Origin: Gibbula magus
Lineage: Eukaryota; Mollusca; Gastropoda; Trochida; Trochidae
NCBI GenBank assembly: GCA_936450465.1
Contig: OW388301.1
Coordinates: forward strand, 22,379,268 to 22,443,267
Length of the DNA stretch: 64,000 nt
Reading direction: 5' to 3'
In this document: positions 50,020 to 59,836 of the stretch, one piece after another
Numbering within the stretch: position 1 is the first letter of the stretch
How the letters are laid out: each line of letters begins with the position of its first letter
The notes under the pieces: generated by a model
Told to the model about the DNA's origin: nothing
What the model saw: only the letters and a program-made list of their open reading frames with translations
The model's database searches: none
Made by a program: the position numbers and the translations under genes

Positions 50020-51308
50020 AACCCCCTGAAAACCACCGGATTAAGTTGCCACTCCGTTGGGGGAGGGGCATCTGGACGTGACAACGCGTCCGCCAAGACG
50101 TTCTTGGCACCCGGAATGTGGACTGCTCGAATGTCCAGGTCCACCTCGTCCACCAACTCGAAGAGCTGGAGTGACACGCGTAGCAGAGACTGCGCCTTGG
50201 TGGACCCCTGCTTGTTTATCGACCAAGCAGCCGCCGAACTGTCCGTGTGTACTAGCAGGCACTGGCCCCTCAAGGGGACCTGCCAGTGCTGAATGGCAAG
50301 ACGTACTGCATCCAACTCGAGGACGTTGATGTGTAGGTTCCGCTGTGATGGGGACCAAACTCCCGCCACCTGCTCGTGACTCATGTGCGCCCCCCACCCT
50401 TGGGTGGAGGCGTCTACAAACAGGTGAGCTGAGGGGGGGAGAGGACGAAGTGGAACGCCTGCAAACACACTCTCGTCTACCCGCCACCAAGTTAGGAACC
50501 GATGTAGATCTGGGGTTAAGACTATGTCGTGACGACAACCCGTCTCCCTGATGTGGGGATTCAGGAACACCTGTAACGGGCGAAGGAACAACCTCCCCCT
50601 GCGGGTCAGGTCCTGAGCTGATGTTAATAACCCCAACACTCTTTGCCACTGACGTAGGGAGAGCGATGCGTCGAACGCGCGATCCATAAGGCGATCGTAA
50701 CGAGCCATCCGCTCCCTTGTGACGAACCCGCGGAACAGCCGGGTGTCTAGGATAGCCCCTAGGAACTTCAGACGAGTTGCCGGAACCAAGTCCGACTTCT
50801 CTAAGTTCACTAGCCACCCCAGACGACGGAACAGGTCCATCGTGAACCTGAGCTGCGCCTCGAGAACAACAGGGGAGCGGTCGTGAGCGATCCCATCGTC
50901 CAAGTACATTAGGAACTGAATGTTTCATTGGTGAAGGAATTGGACGATGGGCTGAGTCACCCGTGTGAATAACCAGGGGGCGGACAAGATCCCGAACGCG
51001 AGCACGCACCACTGAAAATGTCTGCCGTCCAGGATGAAGCGGAGGTACCTGCGGTCCCGATAGTGAATCGGAACGTGCAGGTACGCATCCTGTAGATCGA
51101 GAGACACCATGCAGTGTGAGCGCTCCAAGGACCGCATCACTGAGGGAAGCGTCAAGAGTCGAAAATATGGCGGCCGGACGAGGAAGGAGCGGTTGAACAC
51201 CTTCAAATCGTGAATTAGCCGCCGTGCTGGATGTGTGGCTGCCCGAGAGGTGACTGCTTGCCTTGCACGTGCAGCTCGTGTCCTTGTGTTTCTCCCACCT
51301 GTCTTCAT
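49623..51308 (-). pseudogene. DIRS-like reverse transcriptase/RNase H with one stop codon
   Basis: RT start: LIHDLKVFNRSFLVRPPYF, then MVSLDLQDAYLHVPIHYRD with the first catalytic Asp, GRHFQWCVLAFGILSAPWLF, and an in-frame TGA at 50925-50927. Five codons later MYLDDGIAHD resumes in the same frame with the YLDD box. RNase H follows: LFVDAST, INVLELDAV, VHTDSSAAAWSIN and NVLADALSR supply the four acidic residues (166, 198, 223 and 274 of the downstream ORF). The C-terminal IDLFATCLNHQLPTYISPVP and LLLVAPWWPARPW regions are DIRS/gypsy-like. The TGA could be a CGA changed by CpG decay. The 5' end is cut near 51240, where the short-repeat array begins. Confidence 0.9.
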
Positions 51309-51339
51309 TGACTGCTTAGGTTCGCACGCCTTGTAAGGC

Positions 51340-52235
51340 GTACCCTCCGCCAGTCACCTTCGACTGTTGGTAGTTGACTCGCTTTGCCATACGCCTGTGA
51401 CTTGCTTCGCTTGTCATTCGCGTCCGCCAGTCATACGCCTTCGGTCCGTATCAACTACCTACGCGTTTCGCCAGTCACTCGCCTAGCTTATCACTACGCG
51501 AGCGGACCCTTCACCAGTCATTCGCCTTTGGCTTGATTCTACTGTACTAGCATCTACTCCTCAGTGTCTCGCTTACGCCAGTCACTCGCTTCACTAGTCT
51601 ATCGCCTTAGGTTGGAATCAACTTGACTCGCTCCGTCTCGCCAGTGATTCGCTTCGCCAGTTATTGGCTTCGCCTACCATTCGCCTTTGGCTCGATTCTA
51701 CTTGACTCGCATCTACCCGCCTTTGTCTCTCTTACGCCAGTCACTCACTTCGCCAGTGCATCGCCTTAGGTTGAATCAACTTGACTCGCTACGCAGCGAA
51801 CCACCCTTCGACAGTATTCCCCTTTGGCTCGATTCTACTTGACTCGGATCTACTCGCCAGTGTCTCACTTTCGCCAGTCACTCGCTTCGCTAGTCCATCG
51901 CCTTAGGTTGAATCAGTGGGGTTCGTTTCGTCTCCCCAGTGATTCGCTTCGCCAGTCACTTGCTTCGCCAGTCTTTCGCCTTAGGCTCGATTCTACCTGA
52001 CTCACATATACCCGCCAGTGTCTCGCTTACGCCAGTCACTCGCTTCGCCAGTCCATCGCCTTAGGTCGAATCAACTTGACTCGCTACGCGGCGGACCCCC
52101 CTTTTGACAGTTTCCCCTTTGGCTCCATTCTACTTGACTCGCATCTACCCGCCAGTGTCTAGCTTACGCCAGTCACTCGCTTCGCTAGTCCATCGCCTTA
52201 GGTTGAATCTGTGGGGTTCGTTCGTCTACGCTAAG
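51340..52235. repeat. GC-rich compound repeat array at the centre of the palindrome
   Basis: Built from short words CGCCAGTCACTCGCTTCGCC and ATCGCCTTAGGTTGAATCAA. GATTCTACTTGACTCGCATC-type landmarks fall at 51535, 51694, 51831, 51989 and 52126, so spacing alternates about 159/137 bp, a higher-order unit of about 296 bp. Related text returns at 53290-53600 on the far side of the gag-like ORF. No protein is apparent. Confidence 0.85.
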
Positions 52236-52600
52236 CATGCGAGTGTCTCGTCTTTCGCTCTCCTGCGTGAGTGACTCGACTGTCACTACCTTCGTCTACG
52301 TCACGTGTGTTAGTGTTTCGCCTGCTCCGCCATGTACTCCGCTTTTTGCACGAATTGCGGAGGGATGTCACGGCCATTCGCATTCGCGTTCTCATCCGCA
52401 GACTCGCGCTTTTCCATTCGTCACTAGTCTCCTGAGGAGGCGGTAGACTTTGTACTTACGGAACGGGCGGATGATTTCGACAGGGAGTCGCCGGGTTCTT
52501 CCGACTCCGCTAGGGGTTGAGAGATTCGCTCTCTCCCCCTTCGCGTTTGCGTTCTCGTCCGCAGACTTGTACGTCATCTCCCCCTTCGCCAGACAGGTGT

Positions 52601-53290
52601 ATGTTGCCTTTGAGACTTAAGGTCAGCGGACCCTCCACACCCAAGAGCAAGAAGAAGAAGGCCAAGAAGGATAGGTTTGGCCAAGTCAATCCGGACCTCC
52701 TTCTTGCGTCCGTTAAGGACAGGGTCTCTTCATTGCTGGATGCTCGGTTGGGTCCGCTGGCTTTGCCTAGTCTCACGATCCCCGCTACTACGCTAGATCG
52801 TGAACCCAATGCCGACTGCGTGTCTCAGGGTTCGCGTCCCACGTCTTCAAGGGCCTCCGGGTCCGCTGCCTCCTCGCGGGTTTCTCACACTCCTATGCGT
52901 CGTGTCACGGTGGTGTCGCCCACCCGGGATTCCTTGCTAGACTCGGTGGAGCGTGACGTCCGCTTCGTTGAGGTCTCGGACCCTCCGTTCATCAATATAG
53001 TGTCGGATGCGGAGGGTGTGGGGTTGTCGGAGGATCCGCCGGTTATCGACTCAGTCCCAAGGCTGTCGGAGATGGCCTCGTTCGCGGAGGTACCACTCAG
53101 TCAGGTCAGCGAGTTGGGACCCCGTTCGTCGGCAGCCAGAAAGACTTCCTTTTGTTCTGAAGGGGACTTAGCTCCCGCGCGGGAAGGGGAAGTCTCTCGC
53201 GTAGGCTTCGCTTTGCCAAGCATTCGCTTCGCCAAGCATCCGCTTCGCCAAGCATCTGCTTCGCCAAGCATCTGCTTCGCCAGTCATTAA
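52601..53290 (+). CDS. Gag-like ORF of the right-arm DIRS-like element
   Basis: The frame is open from about 52517; the first ATG is 52601, giving about 229 codons. A basic patch, KSKKKKAKKDRFGQ, is followed by LLLASVKDRVSSLLDARLG and Ser/Pro/Asp-rich, low-complexity text. The last 35 or so codons (SIRFAKHPLRQAS onward) run into a 16-bp repeat. No CCHC knuckle is seen. Position upstream of RT in a DIRS-type order, on the same strand as the right-arm recombinase, suggests the first (gag-like) ORF. Sequence alone does not prove this. Confidence 0.45.
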   Translation: MLPLRLKVSGPSTPKSKKKKAKKDRFGQVNPDLLLASVKDRVSSLLDARLGPLALPSLTIPATTLDREPNADCVSQGSRPTSSRASGSAASSRVSHTPMRRVTVVSPTRDSLLDSVERDVRFVEVSDPPFINIVSDAEGVGLSEDPPVIDSVPRLSEMASFAEVPLSQVSELGPRSSAARKTSFCSEGDLAPAREGEVSRVGFALPSIRFAKHPLRQASASPSICFASH

Positions 53291-53600
53291 CCTTCGAGTT
53301 GAATCAGCTTGACTTGCGTTGCCTCGCCAGTGACTTGCTTTGCCAGTTACTCGCTTCGCCAACCTTTCGCCTTAGGCTCGATTCTTCTTGACTCGCATCA
53401 TCTCGCCAGTGACTCGGTTCGGCAGTCACTCGCCTCGCCAGTCATTGAGACTCGATTTGCCATATAGGCTCGACTCTGCGTTGACGCGCCTCGTCTCGCC
53501 TGTGATTAGCTTCGCCAGTGTCTCGCCTCGCCAGTGGCTTGCCTCGCCAGTCACTCATTTTTCGCCTGTCACTCGCTAATCATTCGCGTTAGGTGAGTTT
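53190..53600. repeat. Short GC-rich repeats after the gag-like ORF
   Basis: At 53215-53285 a 16-bp unit, CGCTTCGCCAAGCATC, is repeated about four times. From 53290 to 53600 the words CGCCAGTCACTCGC, TTAGGCTCGATTCT and TTGACTCGC recur as in the 51340-52235 array. Confidence 0.85.
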
Positions 53601-53684
53601 CGACTCGACTTGAATGCCTCGTCTCAAACTTGCGTATTACTCACTTAAGCGTCTTGTTATCTACGTTTGTGAGTTTACACTCTT

Positions 53685-54957
53685 GGTGTTGTTGAAGTAT
53701 TTAACTATCGGAAGGGTTGTTGTACAAAATGGGGCTTGAGGGTAAATTTTTCTAAAACAGAGATACTTGTTTTTCGTAATGGTGGAATTTTGAAGAGGAC
53801 TGAAAAATGGTTATTTGATAATATTACACTAACGAGTTCAACCTATTATAGTTATTTAGGCATTTTATTCTCAAACAGGCTGTCTTGGTCAAAATCTGTC
53901 CAAACCCTTATTCAAAAGGCTAATAAAGCCCTTATTCCAATCAAGCAACTCAATTATAAATTTAGAAATCTCTCTCCTGTTGTTCTATTTCAAATGTTTG
54001 ATACACAGATAATGCCAATCATTCTTTATTGTTCGGAAATATGGGGCTTGCATGAATGGAAAATGTTGGAAAGTTTTCATGTGAAATTTTGTAAATATGT
54101 TCTTGGTGTTGGTATAAACGCAACAAATGTAGCTGTTTTATCTGAGTGTGGTCGTCAAAATATGTTTTGTTATACACTCTTAAGGTGTGTGAAATTCTGG
54201 TGTAAATTAATATGTATGCAAGAAAATAGATACCCAAAACAATGTTACCTTTTGTTAAAACGACTTGATGAAAATGATCGTAAATCATGGGTTAGCAATA
54301 TCAGAAACTTACTTTGTACATATGGTTTTAGTTATGCATGGGAATTTCAAAATATCATCAATGTTGATGTGTTTATCAAAGAATTTGCTCAGAGAGTGAA
54401 AGATTGTAACACTCAAAATATTCTTTCTTTATTACATGAACATTCAAATTTAGATTTCTACTCATCTGTTAAAACATCTATAAAGATGGAATCATATCTG
54501 ATAAATATTCGCAATAAAGATTTAAGAAGATTTTTAACACTTTTAAGAATTGGTGAATTAAAGATAATGAAAAATATTGGAAGGAGAAATGATATCCCTA
54601 GAGAGTTTAGATTTTGTCCTTTCTGTACAAATGTTGTAGAAGATGAATTACATTTTATGCTTTTATGTACTATATATAATGAATTACGAAGAAAATATCA
54701 GCTTAATTTTGAATGTACAAATATCAAATCTCTAATAACTATTATACAAAATGAAAATGAAAATCACATTTATTTGTGTGCAAACTATGTAAGAGAAGCT
54801 TTTAATTTCCGTTGTTCATTACTCAAATAAGATGTATATATCTTATAAACCTGTATAAATGTTATGATGTTTCATGTTCTAGCACCAAACCTGTTATACC
54901 ATAATTTGTCTTGTATATATTGTACGTGGGCCTGTGGCCTTTTTGCTGAATAAACTT
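53685..54957 (+). mobile_element. 5'-truncated LINE in the right arm
   Basis: The 364-codon open frame (53736-54830) is the part of a LINE ORF2 after the RT palm: WGLRVNFSKTEILVFRNGG, YLGILFSNRLSWSKSV, IMPIILYCSEIWGLHEW, then CPFCTNVVEDELHFMLLC, a Cys/His finger near residue 293. No RT catalytic motif is included. The 3' UTR ends near GCTGAATAAACTTCTTCACA. AT-rich composition contrasts with the surrounding GC-rich element. It sits where the right arm has lost RT/RNase H and the recombinase N-terminus. The frame is unbroken, suggesting a recent insertion. Confidence 0.85.
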
Positions 54958-56134
54958 CTTCACATCGCTTAATACCTGTCTGCTATCCTCTCCGTTCTCA
55001 GGAAGAGGGGGCGGGGATAGCGCAGTGGTTAGCGCGTTCGGTTTCGGATCAAGAGGTCCGGGGTTCGAATCCCGCCAGGGGCACGGCATTTTTTGTCTCT
55101 AGTAGAGAATGCAGTAAGTTTTGGGTGCAGGCTACCCTGAACTTCAGTGCAGTATCACCCATGGTTCGCTAGTCCAGCCGTTGCTCGCAGGTTTCACCGC
55201 AATGCATAGCCATATGGTGTTGCGGGCTTTCTCCCTGCCGTAATACTAGCAGCCGCGATATAATCGAATTATTCTTGTAAACGGCGTTAAACCCTAACTC
55301 ACCTCACCTCGGTAAGAGGTCGCCAGGGTTAGTTGTGTCGGTCCTCATGGGCCTTCATTAAAACCTTCCGCTCTGTGGACGGCAGAACGAAGCTTCGTCC
55401 CCCTGAGTGGGACTTAGCAAATGTGGCTCAACCATCTTCGCTCCGATACGTATGAACCGCTCTCTGGCATACCCCTCCTCCCTCTCACCATCAAGGTCAT
55501 TTATCTGGTGACCATTTCGGAAATCCATGCCTTGCAGGCGGACCTTCTACGTTTTGAGGTCTGGGAGGGGGGATCGGCCTCTCTTGGGTTGGCGCCCGAC
55601 CTTGTCTGTAAGAACCAGGCAGCTGATGAAGCTGGCCGTACGTTTTCTATCCCGACTCTGGGTTCTGACTCAGGAGAGGTGGATCTCTCTCTGTGTCCGG
55701 TGAGGGCTTTGAGGGTGTACACGCAGCGTACCCGCAGGCTGAGAGATGGCAGGCGTGGTCTGTTCTTGCCTCACTTGCCGTGGAGCACCAAGGAGCTAGA
55801 TAAGCGAGCGTTGGGGGTGTATCTAAGGTCGGCGGTCATTGATGCGTACAAGGCCGCTAACTTGCCTCCGTCTTCACGTTCAAACCCTCATGAGATCCGC
55901 GCAGTATCAGCCACGATGGCGTATCACTGCAACATCGCGGTTTCGGATGTCATGGCAGGATGTTTTTGGCGTTCATCAGAGGTTTTCGCCAACCATTTCC
56001 TACGAGATGCCTCAACAGCAGATCTTGAAGGCATCTCTAGGCTGGGTCCACAGATCTTCGCTCAGGCGAACGTGGTCCCCCCAACCAGACCCCTTGTCAA
56101 CCCCCTTAGGAGCTTTAAGGCTCATTGTAAATAA
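54958..56134 (+). pseudogene. Tyrosine recombinase of the right arm, inactive
   Basis: It resumes with codons equivalent to INTNMSAILLVLRK (about 54968-55006), is interrupted by a SINE, then continues with TFRSVDGR and RPPEWDLA before a frameshift at about 55420. The remaining 237-codon frame (55421-56134) parallels the left-arm enzyme. An 18-bp in-frame deletion removes the AMASAAR box with the first catalytic Arg (text reads YLVTISEIHAL). The catalytic Tyr is Phe (ANHFLRD). HEIR and GCFWRSSEV are intact. It therefore cannot act as a recombinase. Confidence 0.88.
55010..55311 (+). mobile_element. tRNA-derived SINE inserted in the right-arm recombinase
   Basis: The head has A box TAGCGCAGTGGTTAGCGC and B box GGTTCGAATCC (55062-55072), but its acceptor stem pairs poorly, so it is not a functional tRNA. 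The body (GGTTCGCTAGTCCAGCCGTT to CTTTCTCCCTGCCGTAATAC) and tail (GGCGTTAAACCCTAACTCAC) match the truncated minus-strand copy at 30571-30733. Flanks AGGAAGAGG and GGTAAGAGG are a probable imperfect target duplication. The left arm has uninterrupted AGGAAGAGATCGCC at this point. Confidence 0.9.
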
Positions 56135-56422
56135 ACATTGTTTACATTGCTAGCTCTCGTTTCTGTTGGTTTTTCTTTAACTTCGCTTTAACACCTCCCT
56201 CCCTGTTGGGGTTGGGGGGCAGGGTTGTCTCTTCGATCCGCTTAGCGGTAGAGATAGTATCTCCCAGGCTGTGCCTTGTCCTCACCACAGGGTGGAGGAC
56301 TCGTAGGTTAGCTTACACTCAGGGCTAGTCGCTGGTCTCGTCACTACCATGTATCTACTGACCCGCCTCCATGCGGTGGGATTCTAGGCAAAGTAGGTCT
56401 AGTCAACAGATAGGTATTTAAA

Positions 56423-56739
56423 TAATAGTACGTTTTTGATTAAACGTAATTAGTTATACTTACCAGTTGACTAGACCTACGCTCTAGGCCCTCCCATCCT
56501 CCCCACTTGGTCTGTCTTGCCTTTTGGGACTTTCGGAGAGTGACCTGAACAGGTAGTGACGTCACGAGACCACCTAGACTTACCGGCCCTTGCATAAGGG
56601 ATTTTACGCACCCCTTCTCCACTCTTCAAGTTCGTCTGTGTTAAGGTTGAAATAGCATTACCTATAGGAGGTAAGGCAAAGTAGGTCTAGTCAACAAGTA
56701 AGTGTAAATAATTACGTTTAATCAAAAACGTTCTATTTT
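56423..56739. repeat. Right terminal block of the DIRS-like pair
   Basis: Reverse complement of 47906-48218 with few differences. It is bounded by inverted GTACGTTTTTGATTAAACGT and ACGTTTAATCAAAAACGTTC, contains GTTGACTAGACCTAC and its complement and the TGACGTCA site. The flanking text ATTTTGTAAGATATCTA belongs to repeat R1. Confidence 0.9.
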
Positions 56740-58092
56740 GTAAGATATCTAATTTAAGGACATATATTATATACAAACATACACACCCTTTACACATGTA
56801 TGTACTAGGTGAAACACTATATTAACATTAATCCATCTACATGTGTCATTTTTGTGTTACAGAGGGGGAAATATACATAGCAAACAAAGTGTTACACCAA
56901 TTTAGATTTCTCACCAGTAAACGTTGTCTGATAAGAAAGAAGACAATGTATCAGAAAAACCAACTGTTATGACAGAAGCATTGTCTAGTATGTCTACCAG
57001 TTTAACGAAGCAATTATCATTCAAATAACGTTTCGCAATTTTTAATACATGTATTTTCATTCATAACATTCTGCTATTTTGGTGTCCAGGAACAGGTATT
57101 ATTACACTGAAAAATGAAAGTCAATAGTCGTTATTGTAATGTGAGTAATGATGAACCTTTAGTAAGCGCATTTCAACAAAAAGTCACTACTTACAGCAGT
57201 ATGAACCTTCAGAATCAGAACTTTTTTTTTTTAAAAAGACAAATATGAAAGTGGCTTACTGACGAAATCCGGTCTGTATGACTGCAATGACACCTCTAAA
57301 TCATAGAGAAGTGTTGGATTAAGAATCAAAATAAAAAAAAACTCAGATTTATTCCAAAATCCTAACATTGCCACGGCATCAAATCGGTGTACATGTAGGG
57401 GGTGAAGCATTAATTTTACTATGTAAGTACACTTTAATTATGCGCATTCTCCATATGTACACCGTTTCAGTATGCTGCATTTGAATGGTCAAACTCGTCT
57501 TACTTATTTGTGATGAAATACGCTTCCTGTTAGAATGGAGTTTCATGCAGACCTTCATTTTAAGTATCTAGATTCTCAAACGAACGATGTTACCAACATA
57601 CTTAATAACCTAGTTTCTATACTTGATGTTGCCAACGAAAGTTTTTTAAAACTTCAGTCTGTTACTTATGTAACCTTCTGCTTCATACCTTTGATACACT
57701 ATTTCTATCTGATTATCTCATACAAACTGTATAAATGTACATGATGTTACCGCCGGAAAATTTAACAACATAACACTATGGTATCTATTTGGCGTGAGGC
57801 AACGACCACTTCAGCAACCATTTGCCCATAAACGTGCATTTCTGTATATCTTTACACACGCCCACAACAGTAGTAGACCAATCAGTTCTCAAAGGCTTAA
57901 TTTTCGACGTGAACGCATCGGAATAGCTCATCCTATATTAACGCAATCACCTCATAAAATTTGGTGCGACAGTGACGCGACTTTGGCGGGAGAGAGTCGC
58001 GAGCGTATCACAGGAATAATGCTATCACGACCCAACTGTGCTCCAACACAGGAATACTGCAATGTTACTCCCATGACTTTTGTCCGGCACTG
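56740..58092. repeat. Dispersed repeat R1, copy 2, right half
   Basis: Collinear with about 34250-35199, from TGTAAGATATCTA to the terminus GACTTTTGTCCGGCACTG, followed by TA. It includes the decayed LINE finger region (about 57500-57740). Near the right end both copies contain GCCCAC, ACAGTAGTAGACCAATC-like text and GAGAGTCGCGA. Confidence 0.8.
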
Positions 58093-58281
58093 TATTGCTG
58101 CTTCAATAACTCTGAAGGTCATTTGCATATGAATTAATGCAATTGTTCCATTTTAATGACAGGTGCTCAAATCAAATATTGGCGTAATTTCTATGTTGTC
58201 TTTGGTACAATATATGAACACATAGTATATTTTGAAATATCAGTGTTTTGATTTCATGCTCCCAAATTGAATGGCACCTTA

Positions 58282-59052
58282 GATGTTAAAGGGACATTGA
58301 CCATTATGATTTCATTTGAAATGTAAAACTACTGTCATTTCTATTAGTTCCAATGCCAAGTAAATATATATCAGCAATGGAAACTTTATACTCTATCCAG
58401 TGATTATTTTAACATTCAAATTCAGATTGTTTTGAGTTGTTACCTTGAGTTGTTATCGGTACAAAGTTGTTCTGTTACTACAATAAACTAATGTGAGATT
58501 TAAAGATGGAAAGGAGATGTGACAATTGAGATAAAATAAAGTAAAACATATCGGACTATTTTTTATCCAATATAAACAATTTCTGACGTGGACGAAAGGT
58601 ACATAATGTGCTTAGATAATGAAGTCATTTCCTTTGCATAACTCACACCACGCTCTCGTTCGCAAAATTTAGTCTTGTCTGTGCCAGAGATTTCTGATTG
58701 CACTACCAAATGGAGCTGTAGCTCGCTTGACACGCTAGCTAAGAAAACGTTGACAAGTGTCAATGATGTCGCGAGTTATACTTACCGGGGAAGTCTGTAC
58801 TAATATGTTATAGCCATAAGTTTGAAAACTGTGCCCCAAAACTAAAACATATTGACATTGATTGTAGGTTTTAGTTCTTAATACTTGTATCCAGCTCTTA
58901 TTTGATATTTAGCACTTTTTATCATCTCAATGATATCCCATTGGAAAATTATTCATGTCCTTCTAATGTTGTGGCCCATGGCCGCATAACAATTCATTGT
59001 TGGCGCTACTGAAAGAGCGTTTATTGAGAAGGGGTGTTCCCCTTTAAACTAT
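58282..59052. mobile_element. Possible MITE with TTAAAGGG ends
   Basis: GTTAAAGGGACATTGACC near 58287 and GGGGTGTTCCCCTTTAAAC near 59032 could be imperfect inverted ends of a roughly 770-bp element. The match is short (about TTAAAGGGRAMA), so this is weak. No gene lies inside. Confidence 0.3.
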
Positions 59053-59099
59053 ATATAATACTATTGAAATATGAGTAACAAAATAATAATTAAAATTAT

Positions 59100-59231
<132 letters not shown>

Positions 59232-59660
59232 GCCAAACAATGTTGAATTCTTGTGTGAATACACTTTGGAGAAGTGTTTTTTGTTTGTTTGTGTAGAACC
59301 AATGCCTCTAAGTTCGTCTAGTACTTCAAGTAATATAATTATATACATAGGCCTTATATAAATATCACACAAGCCGACAAATTATATTAATATGTTATAT
59401 AGCCAGACTCGGACCCGAGTATTTGAGACCATAAAAGTCCAAATGTCTTATGTTTACTACTATGACGTCTCTCAAATCTGATTTCAATCTATGTCTTCTT
59501 TTTACAGGAGGAGCATGGTCTCTGACATTAGTCTACGTGGTGACATATTAACTCTGCAGGGCAAACTATGTGATCCTAAGTCAGATGACCTTATGTGAAC
59601 TGTGTTTATTAAACTGATTTCAAGAAAAAGTGACTTCGCAGAGTATATTACAAGGTCACA

Positions 59661-59799
59661 ATGGGAGGTCTCAATTCTAAACTGTCAAGGTCTGGCGACC
59701 GTAAATCTATTGAGAAAATGGATAGCAATCAGAAATCAAGAAACAGACCAGATAAGGATCATACCTTTTCTTCAGAACATGAATCAAGTCCGACTCCTG
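59661..59799 (+). CDS. Candidate first coding exon of a host gene
   Basis: A pyrimidine-rich TCTTCTTTTTACAG ends at 59507, a good 3' splice site. The exon 59508-59799 contains a 27-codon upstream ORF (ATG 59515), then the ATG at 59661 in an ACAATGG context. It encodes 46 codons starting MGGLNSKLSRSGDRKS, hydrophilic throughout, and ends at G before GTGAGT (59800), phase 1. MGG plus Ser at position 6 and following Lys/Arg fits an N-myristoylation signal, suggesting a membrane-anchored protein. I do not recognise the family and could not find the next exon in the remaining 4 kb. If the splice site is ignored the frame stops after about 58 codons. Confidence 0.45.
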
Positions 59800-59836
59800 G
59801 TGAGTATAACTTTGAATTGACATTGGTTTTTGTTTA

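Larger units (their letters stand above)
47906..56739. mobile_element. Head-to-head pair of DIRS-like (tyrosine recombinase) retroelements
   Basis: The 8.8-kb composite has inverted ends: AAAATAGTACGTTTTTGATT at 47906 and the complement of the same text (one mismatch) ending at 56739. The outer 1.4-1.5 kb on each side are reverse complements: terminal block, about 200-bp UTR and the 3' half of a tyrosine recombinase gene. The left arm then carries RT/RNase H (minus). The right arm carries a gag-like ORF (plus) with LINE and SINE insertions. A GC-rich short-repeat array fills the centre. GC content is far above the flanks. No target-site duplication is evident, as expected for recombinase-integrated elements. 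DIRS-type assignment rests on the RT/RNase H plus overlapping recombinase arrangement. Confidence 0.88.

Noticed and set aside
50041..51012. 323-codon minus-strand ORF overlapping the RT/RNase H
   Set aside because: It is the alternate frame of GC-rich RT/RNase H coding DNA; no domain, while the other frame has all catalytic motifs.
55010..55082. Functional tRNA gene
   Set aside because: A and B boxes are present, but the acceptor and T stems mispair and the body matches a second copy at 30.6 kb; it is a SINE head.
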